The position numbers and the translations under genes are program-made. Positions 17,119 to 25,288 of a stretch of 64,000 nt of DNA are shown here, piece by piece. The stretch is taken from contig NZ_BLAJ01000007.1 in NCBI RefSeq assembly GCF_009176305.1, positions 171,654 through 235,653 on the forward strand. Direction: 5' to 3'. The notes beneath the pieces are model-generated. The model made no database searches. It was not told where the DNA came from and saw only the letters and a list, made by a program, of their open reading frames with translations. Within the stretch, counting starts at the first letter, position 1, and each line of letters starts with the position of its first letter. This DNA is from Martinezella dioscoreae. GTDB lineage: Bacteria > Pseudomonadota > Alphaproteobacteria > Rhizobiales > Rhizobiaceae.

Positions 17119-18050
17119 CAGCCGGCTCTTTGGGAACGAAAGCTGCGGCCAACGGCACGTGCACCCCGACCAGTCGCTCGCGCCATGTAGGTAGCACCTC
17201 GGGCAAGCGTGCCTTCATGGGCGTCGCGTGCCGCGCCATAGCCGTAGGTGAGCGACGCTCCGCCCGCGGCAAGCGCCGAGGCGATGCCTGGAAGCTGATA
17301 AAAAACGTAGAGGGAGGCAAGGCAAATGGCGCCGAGCGCAACCGGTCGCATGAGTACGTCGCTGTAGCTCTCGATCATTGTGAAGGTGGAATCGATGCAA
17401 CTAATGAGTAGCGAGCCAACCGCCACGACCAGTACCTGCAGGATAACGAAGTTGGCGAGTTGCCCGATCCAGGCTTCGGTAAAGCGGCGTGTCGAGCGGA
17501 ACATGGCGAGCGCTACGAAAATCGGGCCGATAGCGAGCACGATCGCCAGTGCGAGACGCGCATAAAGCGAGACGATATAACCGATCGCGGCAACCACGAA
17601 ACTTGCCAAGATGACCAGCATGCCACCGAAGCCGGTGACGATGTCGACGCCCCACGAGGCGCGCGCCCAGATCTCGTGAGCGCATTTCTGACCTTTATCC
17701 AATAGGCTGTCGAAGGTCGAGGCGCTTGGTATCGTGCCGGAGTTCAACGCCTGTGAAATCTCCTTGGGCAAGGTGTCGAAGAAGATACCGCCGACATAAG
17801 TCTGATACTCGCCAGCATTCGTGACCAGCATTAGGATGATGGCAAGCTTTATTGCCCGAAAGGCGAAATCCATGATCGGTTCGTGGACTGATCCGCGCAG
17901 GATCAGGAAGCCGTAGAGGATGACATAAAGTGTCAATGCCGCCGTCAATGGCCCGGTGACCCAGCTGGCGATATTCGACGTACCTGACGATATGAAGTTC
18001 TCCAACGGCGCCTTGAACTGCCCATCGACGAAGGCAAAGATTTGATACAT
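17118..18050 (-). CDS. virB6: VirB6 polytopic inner-membrane channel protein
   Basis: TrbL/VirB6 family protein of 310 residues with at least five hydrophobic segments, including TAALTLYVILYGFLIL, AIKLAIILMLVTNAG, GGMLVILASFVVAAIGY, LALAIVLAIGPIFVALAMF and the pair near 195-245. A large periplasmic loop (about 85-135) lies between them. The conserved segment AIGPIFVALAMFRSTRRFTE, with its invariant Trp a few residues later (EAWIGQ), is intact. It forms part of the inner-membrane passage for DNA. Start at 18050 is 3 bp after the eexN stop. Length is typical. Confidence 0.93.
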   Translation of the reverse strand: MYQIFAFVDGQFKAPLENFISSGTSNIASWVTGPLTAALTLYVILYGFLILRGSVHEPIMDFAFRAIKLAIILMLVTNAGEYQTYVGGIFFDTLPKEISQALNSGTIPSASTFDSLLDKGQKCAHEIWARASWGVDIVTGFGGMLVILASFVVAAIGYIVSLYARLALAIVLAIGPIFVALAMFRSTRRFTEAWIGQLANFVILQVLVVAVGSLLISCIDSTFTMIESYSDVLMRPVALGAICLASLYVFYQLPGIASALAAGGASLTYGYGAARDAHEGTLARGATYMARATGRGARAVGRSFRSQRAG

Positions 18051-18053
18051 ACC

Positions 18054-18287
18054 TCAGCCTCCAAGCGCTTTGCCCATGCGCTCCAGGCGGGATTTCCAAT
18101 CCGCCGCCTCGGCATTTACGCAGTTCGGCGTGGCTCGCAACTCGCCGGGATTGCTTTTGCATTTGGCGATGAGATCCGACAGCAGCGTCTGGTTGGCCAT
18201 CAACTCATCGACCGAATAAGTATGCTCGGGCTGCTTCGAGCAGCCGAACAAACAAACACCGAGTGTGAGGAGAACAAGAAACTTCAT
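18054..18287 (-). CDS. eexN: EexN-family entry-exclusion-like lipoprotein
   Basis: A 77-residue lipoprotein. The signal peptide FLVLLTLGVCLFGC ends in a lipobox with Cys16. The mature domain YSVDELMANQTLLSDLIAKC with a later NCVNA cysteine matches the EexN pattern found between VirB5 and VirB6 in many type IV systems. Such proteins can block uptake of the same plasmid, though this has been shown for few members. The ATG at 18287 overlaps the virB5 stop (ATGA). Start at 18326 is also open but would place 13 residues before the signal. Confidence 0.85.
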   Translation of the reverse strand: MKFLVLLTLGVCLFGCSKQPEHTYSVDELMANQTLLSDLIAKCKSNPGELRATPNCVNAEAADWKSRLERMGKALGG

Positions 18288-18979
18288 TGAAGGGCCGCTC
18301 CCATCGTATCCATGCGCTTGCGCCAATCCTCGGCCTTGCGCTGTTCATCGACCTGAACCTCGGCCTGCTGCACCATCTGCAACGCCTGCATCCTGAGCAT
18401 ATCGGTCTGGAGAAAGGCCGTTTCGGCCTGCAGCCGCGCCTGCAGATCGGCGATGTCCTTGGCATCGCTCGCCGAAGAGATTTGCCGACGTAATTGATCA
18501 ATCCCGTCGATCCGCTTGGTCGCGGTATCGTAAATTTGCTGGCCGAGGCCCATCTGCCCAGCATTCTTGTTCTGAAGACGCGACAGTTCTTGAGCATAAA
18601 AGTCGTTAGCGCTCGTTTTGTAGGTCGAATTGTCGGTCAAGAACTTTGAGGCGGCATGGCCAAGCGTGCCTGAACCTGCGCCCCTGAGCAGGCTTTCGAC
18701 GGCAGAAAAGTCCCCTGGCAACGCCTTGCGGATCGCCGGATCGTTCAACAGGCTGGCGACGTCGGCCATGTTGGTCAGCTTGTTTAGCGAACCGTAGAGC
18801 TGCTGGGCCTGCTGGAGTTGCTGGTTCAGCGCATCGAGCTGCGATTTCAGTTGGGTTATGCTTTCGATCTGCTTGGCAATCGCGGTCTGGTCGATAACAG
18901 GGATACCCTGTGCGTCGGCGGCATACGAAGAAAGGAAAAGTACTATCGCTGTCATGGGAATCATTCTGCTCTGCGCCAT
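18284..18979 (-). CDS. virB5: VirB5 minor pilus subunit
   Basis: Periplasmic protein of 231 residues with a signal peptide (TAIVLFLSSYAADA, cleaved before QGIPVID) and a long alpha-helical body: a Gln/Leu-rich coiled coil (SQLDALNQQLQQAQQLYGSL) and a C-terminal helix (LQTDMLRMQALQMVQQAEVQ). This is the VirB5/TrbJ fold, found at the pilus tip and involved in adhesion. ATG at 18979 overlaps the virB4 stop (TGATG) and has GAGGAG upstream; the longer open frame to 19018 lies inside virB4 and is not needed. Confidence 0.92.
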   Translation of the reverse strand: MAQSRMIPMTAIVLFLSSYAADAQGIPVIDQTAIAKQIESITQLKSQLDALNQQLQQAQQLYGSLNKLTNMADVASLLNDPAIRKALPGDFSAVESLLRGAGSGTLGHAASKFLTDNSTYKTSANDFYAQELSRLQNKNAGQMGLGQQIYDTATKRIDGIDQLRRQISSASDAKDIADLQARLQAETAFLQTDMLRMQALQMVQQAEVQVDEQRKAEDWRKRMDTMGAALQ

Positions 18980-21345
18980 CAGCTTGCACTCCTCGTCTGT
19001 TGGAATATCCGCAACCATTCGTCCCGGTCATCGCCAAGCTCTGCCCGGATCGCCTCGGCAAGTTCCACGTTTGCCGTTCGCCCGGAGAGGATTGCGAGCT
19101 CGTCGCCAAAACCGTTGAGATTGAGCTCGGCGACAACGCTGTTGTGACCCTGTTTAACGATAAAGCGCCGGCTTTCGGCGGAGAGCTCGCGGGCAACCAA
19201 CTCGAATTCGCGTTCGGTGAGCTTGAAGCCACTGACATAATCGTCTCGATCACCGCGGGAATTCGGTAGGAAAACCTGGGTTGGGCACTGCTCGATGATC
19301 GTATGCGCGATCGGTGAGTTGATGGCGTCTCGCGGGCTTTGCGTGGCAAAGAGCATCAAGCCGTTCTGCTTGCGAATGGTCTTGAGCTTATTCTGGGCAA
19401 GATCAAGAAAGCTCTCGTCCTGCAGCGCCTTCCAGAACTCGTCGATAACGATGATGATCCGTCGGCCATCGATCAACTGTTCGACCCGATGGAAAAGATA
19501 AGCCATCAAGGGATTGCGGATTTCCTCATTGTCGAGGAAATCGGTCATGTCGTAGCCGAGAAATTTGGCGCCGATACCGATCTCATCGGCCTCGTTGTCG
19601 AAGGCCCAACCAAGCGGCCCGCCTCTTTCCCACCGACGCAGGCGCGCCGCGATCCCTTCCGGATCGGTATTGTTGAGAAAGGTGCGCAAAGCGCCGATCG
19701 TGCGCTGCTCTTTCGGCAGATCAGCAAGACCATCGATCGCCAGCGCGATATCGCTAACATCGCTGACCGCAAAATCACGCGCCACCGCTCCGGCTAGCTT
19801 GGCGATAAATCGTGCCAGGAATATCTTGTTCTCCGGTGTCAGCTCTAAGGCTTTCAGCGGTGCACATCCGGTGGGAAGCCCGTTCTTCAGCGGCAAATAG
19901 GTACCGCCGGCAGCCCGGACGAAGAGGTCGGCGCCACGATCCTTGTCGAAGAAGACCATGTGCGGGTCATGCTTTTCGAGTTGCGATAGCATGAAATTGA
20001 GAAGTACCGTCTTGCCAGCACCCGACGGACCGCAGACGAAGGTGTTGCCCAGATCACCATAGTGGAAATTGAAATAGAACGGCGAGCCCGACGCCGTCTT
20101 CAGCATGGCGACGGCTGGTCCCCATTCGTTACCGTCCTTCCTGCCCATAGGATAGGAATGAAACGGAGAAAGTGCTGCAAAATTCCGCGAGGTGATTGCA
20201 CCGGAACGGGCCCGATACCGAAAATTACCGGGCAATTGTGCCCACCATGCAGCTTCCAGCCCTAGATCCTCACGCGCCACGACGGCGCCACCATTGGTCA
20301 GATGCGAGCGCACCTTCGCAAGATTGTCAGCAAGGTCTTTGACAGATGAAGCGAAGACCCCGAGGGTCAGATGGTGTTCGCCGAGCACGAAACGGTTCGA
20401 TTCCAGCTCGTCCATTGCCGCATCAAGCTCTTCAATTTGGGAGGCTGCCTTGTCGAGCGCACTCACCATTTGGTTCTGCTTGCGGCCCATGATAGTGCGG
20501 GCATCGGTTTTGGACCTGAACGCGAAGGACTGGGTGAGGATCAGCTCGAAAGGTGCCGTCAGAATGCCGTCCAGCATACCGCCGCGGGTTCTCGCCGGAT
20601 ATTCCTTGAAACCGAACATGCCCGCATAACGGCTTGTCCCTTCATCGCGGATCTCGACGGTCTCCCGCCCGAAGATCACACGATCGGAATAGATCGCCGA
20701 GGAGACCCTTCCTTCCGTCAATGGGATCGGTTCTCGGCGGCCGCCGATCAACTGATGCAGCACCTCGCTCGGTTCGGAAAACAGGATGCCGTTCCGATGG
20801 TAGAGTGACAGCACACGGGGGCCGAAGCGTCTCAGTCCCGCGGTAACATCGGTGACCTTGTCCCGCAGACGCTTCAGGCTGTCCTCATCGAGCTCGACCG
20901 CAGCTCGTTGGGCCTTGCGAAGCCGTGACAGCAAATTTGCAAGCCGCTCGGCCGGATCGCGTCCGGGATGCCAAAGCAGGGAGAGATAGAGATCGTTGCG
21001 AAATAGGTCTTCTCTCACCATCCGTTCGCGATATTTGTCATTCAGAGCTGCCGAGAAGGGATTGGTGAATCCACCGTCGGGATAAGTGTTATCGCGGCGG
21101 CGGATGATGTGGGTCCAGATTGCAAGACGCTCGTCCGCAATGTTGCGGTAGAGCGTGTTGAGATCGCCCTGCAGACTGTTCAGGTCGATAGCATCGATTG
21201 TCTCGAACGATACGCCCTCCACAGCGATCATCGCTAGCAAAGCCCTGGAATCGAGCGCGACCACGGCCTCATCCACGTGCCGGACATAGGGGATGAAGGT
21301 TTCCGGCTCGAGTTCACGGGATTTGAGACGGGACACATTAGGCAT
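18979..21345 (-). CDS. virB4: VirB4 ATPase of the type IV secretion system
   Basis: Large inner-membrane-associated ATPase of 788 residues. The N-terminal half carries the CagE/TrbE/VirB family domain. The C-terminal half has Walker A CGPSGAGKTVLLNF, the MVFFDKDRGADLF segment, Walker B RIIIVIDEFWKAL and the ATQSPRDAINS motif. ATG at 21345 follows AAAGGGA with good spacing and begins MPNVSRLKSREL; a start at 21366 would add seven residues. It overlaps the virB3 stop by 8 bp. It provides energy for pilus biogenesis and DNA transfer. It is full-length with no disruptions. Confidence 0.97.
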   Translation of the reverse strand: MPNVSRLKSRELEPETFIPYVRHVDEAVVALDSRALLAMIAVEGVSFETIDAIDLNSLQGDLNTLYRNIADERLAIWTHIIRRRDNTYPDGGFTNPFSAALNDKYRERMVREDLFRNDLYLSLLWHPGRDPAERLANLLSRLRKAQRAAVELDEDSLKRLRDKVTDVTAGLRRFGPRVLSLYHRNGILFSEPSEVLHQLIGGRREPIPLTEGRVSSAIYSDRVIFGRETVEIRDEGTSRYAGMFGFKEYPARTRGGMLDGILTAPFELILTQSFAFRSKTDARTIMGRKQNQMVSALDKAASQIEELDAAMDELESNRFVLGEHHLTLGVFASSVKDLADNLAKVRSHLTNGGAVVAREDLGLEAAWWAQLPGNFRYRARSGAITSRNFAALSPFHSYPMGRKDGNEWGPAVAMLKTASGSPFYFNFHYGDLGNTFVCGPSGAGKTVLLNFMLSQLEKHDPHMVFFDKDRGADLFVRAAGGTYLPLKNGLPTGCAPLKALELTPENKIFLARFIAKLAGAVARDFAVSDVSDIALAIDGLADLPKEQRTIGALRTFLNNTDPEGIAARLRRWERGGPLGWAFDNEADEIGIGAKFLGYDMTDFLDNEEIRNPLMAYLFHRVEQLIDGRRIIIVIDEFWKALQDESFLDLAQNKLKTIRKQNGLMLFATQSPRDAINSPIAHTIIEQCPTQVFLPNSRGDRDDYVSGFKLTEREFELVARELSAESRRFIVKQGHNSVVAELNLNGFGDELAILSGRTANVELAEAIRAELGDDRDEWLRIFQQTRSAS

Positions 21346-21676
21346 GGCCAAGGTCCCTTTCGTCATAGTGTCGCACTAGCCTCAACGGCGTCAGCGAAGC
21401 ACCCCTCCAATAGGCGCCGTTGCGCGAACGACCACGGGTTTCGATCCAAGCCAGCAGAATGCGGAACATGTTGTGGTCATGCTTGACGAGCGAGCGAAAA
21501 ATGAAATGAAAGACCACACCGACAAGCCCATAGGCAATCGAGCCAGCTACAATGTAGAGGATTGTCGTCAGCATAATGTTGACGCCCATGGCCTCCATCG
21601 TCACCCCGGCGATCATCGCCGGCCGAGTGCAGGCCAGGAACAGGGTATCTTCCTCAAGCGAAACCCTCTCCACCAT
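21338..21676 (-). CDS. virB3: VirB3 inner-membrane protein
   Basis: Protein of 112 residues with the VirB3 hallmarks: a short N-terminal segment LFLACTRPAMIAGVTMEAMG and then two close hydrophobic stretches (NIMLTTILYIVAGSIAYGLVG), followed by the LVKHDHNMFRILLAW region. VirB3 associates with VirB4 during pilus assembly. The start codon lies 6 bp after the virB2 stop with AAGG just upstream. It is a little longer at the C-terminus than the family norm because it overlaps virB4. Confidence 0.92.
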   Translation of the reverse strand: MVERVSLEEDTLFLACTRPAMIAGVTMEAMGVNIMLTTILYIVAGSIAYGLVGVVFHFIFRSLVKHDHNMFRILLAWIETRGRSRNGAYWRGASLTPLRLVRHYDERDLGHA

Positions 21677-21681
21677 TACCT

Positions 21682-21984
21682 TCAGCCCCCGGAAATCGTG
21701 CTGACGATCTGCGAGGCGCCAAAGAGAATGCCGATACCAAGCACGACATAGGCGGCCTTGCGAAGATCTAGATAGCCGAACATCCAGGCGATACCGACGA
21801 TGATGACGGCGATCGTTGCCAGGAGCTTGGCGACGTTGCCGGTGAGCAAGGTGACGATATTCTGCAGAACCGTCTCAATCCCGCCGGCGCTCTGTGCGAA
21901 GGCTGGCTCGATCATGGCGATCGAAAGGACAGTTGCCATCGCAACGGTGGCGCCAAATGCACGAATATTGATCCTCGACATCAT
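21682..21984 (-). CDS. virB2: VirB2 major pilin
   Basis: Prepilin of 100 residues. A long signal peptide ends IEPAFA and would be cleaved before QSAGGIETVLQ, the position where VirB2 pilins are processed and cyclised head to tail. The mature 70-residue peptide has two hydrophobic helices (VAKLLATIAVIIVGIAWMF and AAYVVLGIGILFGASQIV) separated by a short basic loop, as in the T-pilin. The start overlaps the virB1 stop (GAATGATG). Cyclisation is inferred from the family. Confidence 0.93.
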   Translation of the reverse strand: MMSRINIRAFGATVAMATVLSIAMIEPAFAQSAGGIETVLQNIVTLLTGNVAKLLATIAVIIVGIAWMFGYLDLRKAAYVVLGIGILFGASQIVSTISGG

Positions 21985-22649
21985 TCAGACTGCTCCGGTT
22001 GATCATTTTGGAAGACCAGCGCGGATGATTGCCGCGCTACATGGAAGACATCCCAAGACGGTAGTTTCGCCGACCGTTCGGGCGAAGGCTTTTCCTCACC
22101 GTTCAAGGACAGATCATTGGTCTGGAGTTGGGAAACCGTCGGCCGCCGCGCACTCTGCCCTATCGCTATGGTGGACAGGGTCTTCGAGAGCCGCTTGGCC
22201 TCGCTTTGGACCTGATCGTCATACTGAGCCATCTTTTCGACCGAAGGATCGGAGCGCCCGTAGTAGGATTGCAGCATCACGCGCTCAGCCTGTTGCAATG
22301 TCGCGCCGGCGCGCACGGCCAAACGATAATAACCATCGAGCAGTGTCGCCGTTGCCTTGAGGTTGAGGCACGGATCGAAGGCATCCGCGATACTGAGATC
22401 AAATTTGCGCAATTCGGCGATGCCAATGCCGCCAAGCCCTAGCTGGACATCTTTATGCTCCGCCATCAGCACCGTTGCGGTTTCGACCGCTTCGGCTTTG
22501 TTCTTTGGCTGTTCATGGAGAGATGACCTTCCTCGCACGCGAATATCAAAAGGCTGGAACTGGCTTTCGAGACTGACAACCGCTGCAAGCGTTTCGATCG
22601 CAATCGCCGGCGCACAGGTCTGGGCAAGATCGGTGAAGGAGACGGCCAT
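21981..22649 (-). CDS. virB1: VirB1 lytic transglycosylase
   Basis: Peptidoglycan-cleaving enzyme of 222 residues that opens the cell wall for the secretion channel. The SLT domain has the catalytic Glu in VVSLESQFQPF, then GGIGIAELRKFDLSIADAFD and the YYRLAVRAGATL and MLQSYYGR segments. The usual GlyLeuMet/Gln motif is divergent (GLGGIGIAELR). The expected N-terminal signal is weak: the first residues, MAVSFTDLAQTCAP, are not a classic signal peptide, so export may differ. ATG at 22649 lies one base after the upstream gene's stop; a longer frame to 22778 would overlap that gene without need. Confidence 0.9.
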   Translation of the reverse strand: MAVSFTDLAQTCAPAIAIETLAAVVSLESQFQPFDIRVRGRSSLHEQPKNKAEAVETATVLMAEHKDVQLGLGGIGIAELRKFDLSIADAFDPCLNLKATATLLDGYYRLAVRAGATLQQAERVMLQSYYGRSDPSVEKMAQYDDQVQSEAKRLSKTLSTIAIGQSARRPTVSQLQTNDLSLNGEEKPSPERSAKLPSWDVFHVARQSSALVFQNDQPEQSE

Positions 22650-22651
22650 GA

Positions 22652-23191
22652 TCAGTACCACACCCGCTGGCTTCCAACGCCGTCGATGGTCACATCGACA
22701 TAATGGGGCTCGGATCGCACATTCGGCCGCGCCGTCGGATAGCCCATGCACTGAACGTGCCGACCATCCTGCTGCCAACGCGCCGATATCACCAGCCCGT
22801 CGTCTCTAGCGCTACCATCACGGCCGGAAGCGCAATAACCACCGTCAACCTTGGAAAGGGTTCGCGAAACGCAGGTCTCCTGTTGGCCGCGCTCGCCATA
22901 GCGTGTCGTCAGGCGATAGCTGTCACTGCAGAAATAAGGCTCGTAACCAGGACGCGATGCCCTGAAGCCGACACCGCTGCAGGTGGGAAAGGAATGCCCC
23001 TTGGCAAGCTCCTGCCAGAGCTTGCTGATCGGCGGACGGCAGGCGGCATATTGTGTCGGTCCACCCGGATTGGAAAGGCACAGGATAACCTGACATCCCC
23101 AATCATCGGCGCGCGCAAGCCGCTCGGAAATGAGGTATAAAGGGCTGCAGCCGGCAATGGCGAAGATTGTTCCAACCAGAAGGCGTTTCAT
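22652..23191 (-). CDS. TrbM/KikA-like periplasmic conjugation protein
   Basis: First gene of the virB operon, 179 residues. The N-terminal signal LLVGTIFAIAGCSPLYLIS may be lipoprotein-like (AGC), followed by DDWGCQVILCLSNPGG and several further cysteines (CRPPISKLW, FPTCSGVGF, CVSRTL, YCASG). The segment with CxxxxCLSNPGG and the Pro-Ile-Ser-Lys-Leu stretch is typical of the TrbM family (PF07424), encoded next to VirB1 in IncP- and IncN-type systems; precise function is unknown. ATG at 23191 has AAGGA 8 bases upstream. The name rests on motif resemblance. Confidence 0.65.
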   Translation of the reverse strand: MKRLLVGTIFAIAGCSPLYLISERLARADDWGCQVILCLSNPGGPTQYAACRPPISKLWQELAKGHSFPTCSGVGFRASRPGYEPYFCSDSYRLTTRYGERGQQETCVSRTLSKVDGGYCASGRDGSARDDGLVISARWQQDGRHVQCMGYPTARPNVRSEPHYVDVTIDGVGSQRVWY

Positions 23192-23290
23192 CAGCATGAT
23201 CCTTCGATGTGGCGATATCAAACGATCCGTCCGACGACGAATCAGGCGTCGTTGATAATTTATACTTACTTATATGATGCAGTTAAAAAG
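23192..23290. promoter_or_regulatory. Divergent virB / winged-helix regulator promoter region
   Basis: A 99-bp AT-rich gap between divergent genes, so it must hold both promoters. It contains an inverted repeat, ACGACG-7bp-CGTCGT, at 23234-23252 that could be an operator. I see no clean sigma-70 boxes, and none of the GTTGCAAC palindromes found near the metabolic island is present here. Confidence 0.45.
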
Positions 23291-23644
23291 ATGACAAGTA
23301 CCCTAACCACGCAGTGGCACAGTCTTTCGTTTGCAGCTTTCATCCTGCATGAGATCATGGATAATCCGCAGGAGGACGAGACACCGCAATCGCGGCTGAA
23401 ACAGGTCGGTATGATGAGTGTTCTCTACATCATGAACCAAGCTCACCAAGCGCTAACTATCTCAAATATAGTCGAAATTACCAAGCTCACACGCATGGGC
23501 GTGACGGAGACAATCGAGCCGCTGGTGAAGCGCGGGATCCTGACGGAGACGTTCGTGAAGAATTCCATGGGGCGCGGTAAGGCCCGTCAATTTGAGATCG
23601 CGCCAGAGATTTTCGAGAAGTTACGGAGCTTTCAGGCGCGGTGA
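23291..23644 (+). CDS. Winged-helix (MarR-like) DNA-binding protein, probable conjugation regulator
   Basis: A 117-residue protein with a winged-helix fold: helices around MMSVLYIMNQAHQALT, the recognition region ISNIVEITKLTRMGVTETIEPLVKRGIL, and a wing with NSMGRGKARQFEIAPE. The first 25 residues resemble no domain. The ATG at 23291 has only AAAAAG upstream; upstream in-frame starts (23207) lie in the promoter region. It is transcribed divergently from virB and convergent with the RctA-like gene, the layout expected for a gene that tunes repression of transfer. By position it could be a counterpart of RctB or another one-component regulator of rhizobial RctA systems, but I cannot confirm a family match. 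Confidence 0.75.
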   Translation: MTSTLTTQWHSLSFAAFILHEIMDNPQEDETPQSRLKQVGMMSVLYIMNQAHQALTISNIVEITKLTRMGVTETIEPLVKRGILTETFVKNSMGRGKARQFEIAPEIFEKLRSFQAR

Positions 23645-23718
23645 TTGATCACCTTCGCAGCCGAATCAAACTGAATTAAAATAATCAATAAAAACCCAGA
23701 AACGTCCAAACAAAGCGA

Positions 23719-24531
23719 CTATGCTGATGTGCTTGACCCATTCCTTCGCAAGCCCCGTGGCTTGAACACATAGCCCGCTGCATGGACGGTGCGAATGGCA
23801 GCACCACATCCGGGCAGCTCCCCGAGTGCCTTGCGCAAGCGACCAATGTGAACATCCACCGTTCGCGGCGTGACTTCGGCGGAAGGCGGCCAAGCCGAAG
23901 CAATCAGTTCGGAACGGCTGCAGAGCTGTCCCTCCCTGTTCATCAGGTGACGTAGAATATTAAACTCAATGGGTGGCAGCGCAAAGTCGCGACCGTTGCA
24001 GTGTATTCGGCGACTGGCAACATCGACTTCCAGGTCAGCAAGAGCCGGTGACGCAACCATTTTCGAGTTGACCGTTTCCATGGCCTCTCCCGTCGCCTGC
24101 CTGAGAGATGTCAGCAACTTCTCCGGTGAAAGCGGCCTGAACAGGCAGTCATCAACACCGGCTTGCAGCAACGCCAGGTGAAGCGGCTGCGCTTCGCTTC
24201 GCAAGAGTGCAATCAGACGGACCTCGTCGTGTGTCGTGGATCGCCTGATTTCACCACATAAGGAAACGGCATCCTGGGTTTCGTGGGTGCAATCGAAAAG
24301 GACGGCACACGGTAAGCGGTTCGCGCAGGAAGCCAGAACATCGTTGGCACTGCAAGCCAAAGAGGGAATAAAGCCTTCCGTCTTCAGAATATAACTAAAC
24401 GGCAGGAACAGCTCTGCATCGGAGGTCCAGATAATGACTTCGTCGCAGGCGGCCACTTCGAGCTTCGCCGCCGCATCGGAGTGCTCGAAGTTGGACGCGC
24501 CGGACCGTGTTACGGCACTAGGCTGGCGCAT
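23719..24531 (-). CDS. rctA: RctA-like response-regulator-type conjugation regulator
   Basis: 270 residues: a receiver-like domain (about 30-150) and a C-terminal OmpR/PhoB winged helix (about 165-260) with PPIEFNILRHLM, TVDVHIGRLRKAL and IRTVHAAGYVF. The receiver looks non-canonical: the N-terminal acidic pair is reduced (WTSDAEL), and the conserved Lys is Arg132 in FRPLSPEKL, although Asp80 (VLFDC) remains. This matches the description of rhizobial RctA, a repressor of virB and tra genes that works without normal phosphorylation. ATG at 24531, with GGGGG upstream, overlaps the SDR gene's 3-prime end by 14 bp, so it may be translated from the metabolic transcript. The symbol is a tentative assignment. 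Confidence 0.75.
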   Translation of the reverse strand: MRQPSAVTRSGASNFEHSDAAAKLEVAACDEVIIWTSDAELFLPFSYILKTEGFIPSLACSANDVLASCANRLPCAVLFDCTHETQDAVSLCGEIRRSTTHDEVRLIALLRSEAQPLHLALLQAGVDDCLFRPLSPEKLLTSLRQATGEAMETVNSKMVASPALADLEVDVASRRIHCNGRDFALPPIEFNILRHLMNREGQLCSRSELIASAWPPSAEVTPRTVDVHIGRLRKALGELPGCGAAIRTVHAAGYVFKPRGLRRNGSSTSA

Positions 24532-25288
24532 ATTCGCCCCCGTTGATATCGAGGATAGCACCGTTCACGAAACCCGCCTCCTCCGACGCCAGGAAGGCAA
24601 CGGCAGCGGCGATGTCTTCCGGCGTTCCCAATCTGGCAGAAGGAATGCGTGCAACCGCGTCCCGATTGGTTGGCGTATTGGGATCGCCAGTCAGGGGCGT
24701 CAAGATCCTGCCGGGCGCTACGAGATTAACGGTTATGCCGAAAGGACCGCACGACCCGACAAGCGCGCGCATCAGACCGGCCAGTGCTGCCTTGCTGGCT
24801 GCGTAAGCGCCGCCGGCAATGCGAGGGCGTGTCCGCCCCGCGAGCGATCCGATCAAAATGATGCGTCCAAATCCCGCGTCTCGCATTCCCCTGACGACTG
24901 CCTGACAACATAACATGGCGCCGGTCAGATTAACGGCCAGCACTTCGTTCCATTCCTCCAGCCCGATATCCTCGAACCGCCGAGGACCAGCAAGGCCCTT
25001 GGGCGATATCCCGGCGTTGCAGACGAGAATTTCAGCATTTCCCCAGCTGGATGAGAGCTCTTTGAAGAAGTCGGCAACAGCCGCAGGATCCGACAGATCG
25101 ACAACTCGGCCCAGGACCCGTCCAGATCCGAACTCCGCGGAAAGCACGGCAGTTGCGTCAGTCACAGTTTTAGCGCTGTGACTGAAGACGGCGGCACGAT
25201 GCCCCGCCGCTAATAGCTTTCGCGCCGTCGCCAATCCGATACCGCTCGTGCCTCCTGTCACGACGGCGATGCGAGACGGCCCTGGCAT
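24518..25288 (-). CDS. SDR-family oxidoreductase (FabG-like)
   Basis: Classical short-chain dehydrogenase of 256 residues. It has the cofactor motif VVTGGTSGIGLATA, the NAG motif (VCNAGISP), catalytic Ser in LIGSLAGRT, the YAASK Tyr-Lys pair, and FVNGAILDINGGEYAPA at the C-terminus. The substrate is unknown. The ATG at 25288 overlaps the upstream stop by one base (TGATG), and its 3-prime end overlaps the RctA-like gene, so it is the third gene of a coupled run aminotransferase-TPP enzyme-SDR. It probably oxidises or reduces a metabolic intermediate in the same catabolic path. Confidence 0.92.
   Translation of the reverse strand: MPGPSRIAVVTGGTSGIGLATARKLLAAGHRAAVFSHSAKTVTDATAVLSAEFGSGRVLGRVVDLSDPAAVADFFKELSSSWGNAEILVCNAGISPKGLAGPRRFEDIGLEEWNEVLAVNLTGAMLCCQAVVRGMRDAGFGRIILIGSLAGRTRPRIAGGAYAASKAALAGLMRALVGSCGPFGITVNLVAPGRILTPLTGDPNTPTNRDAVARIPSARLGTPEDIAAAVAFLASEEAGFVNGAILDINGGEYAPA

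Noticed and set aside
22703..23140. 145-codon forward frame across the TrbM-like gene
   Set aside because: Antisense to a cysteine-patterned secreted protein that belongs to the virB operon.
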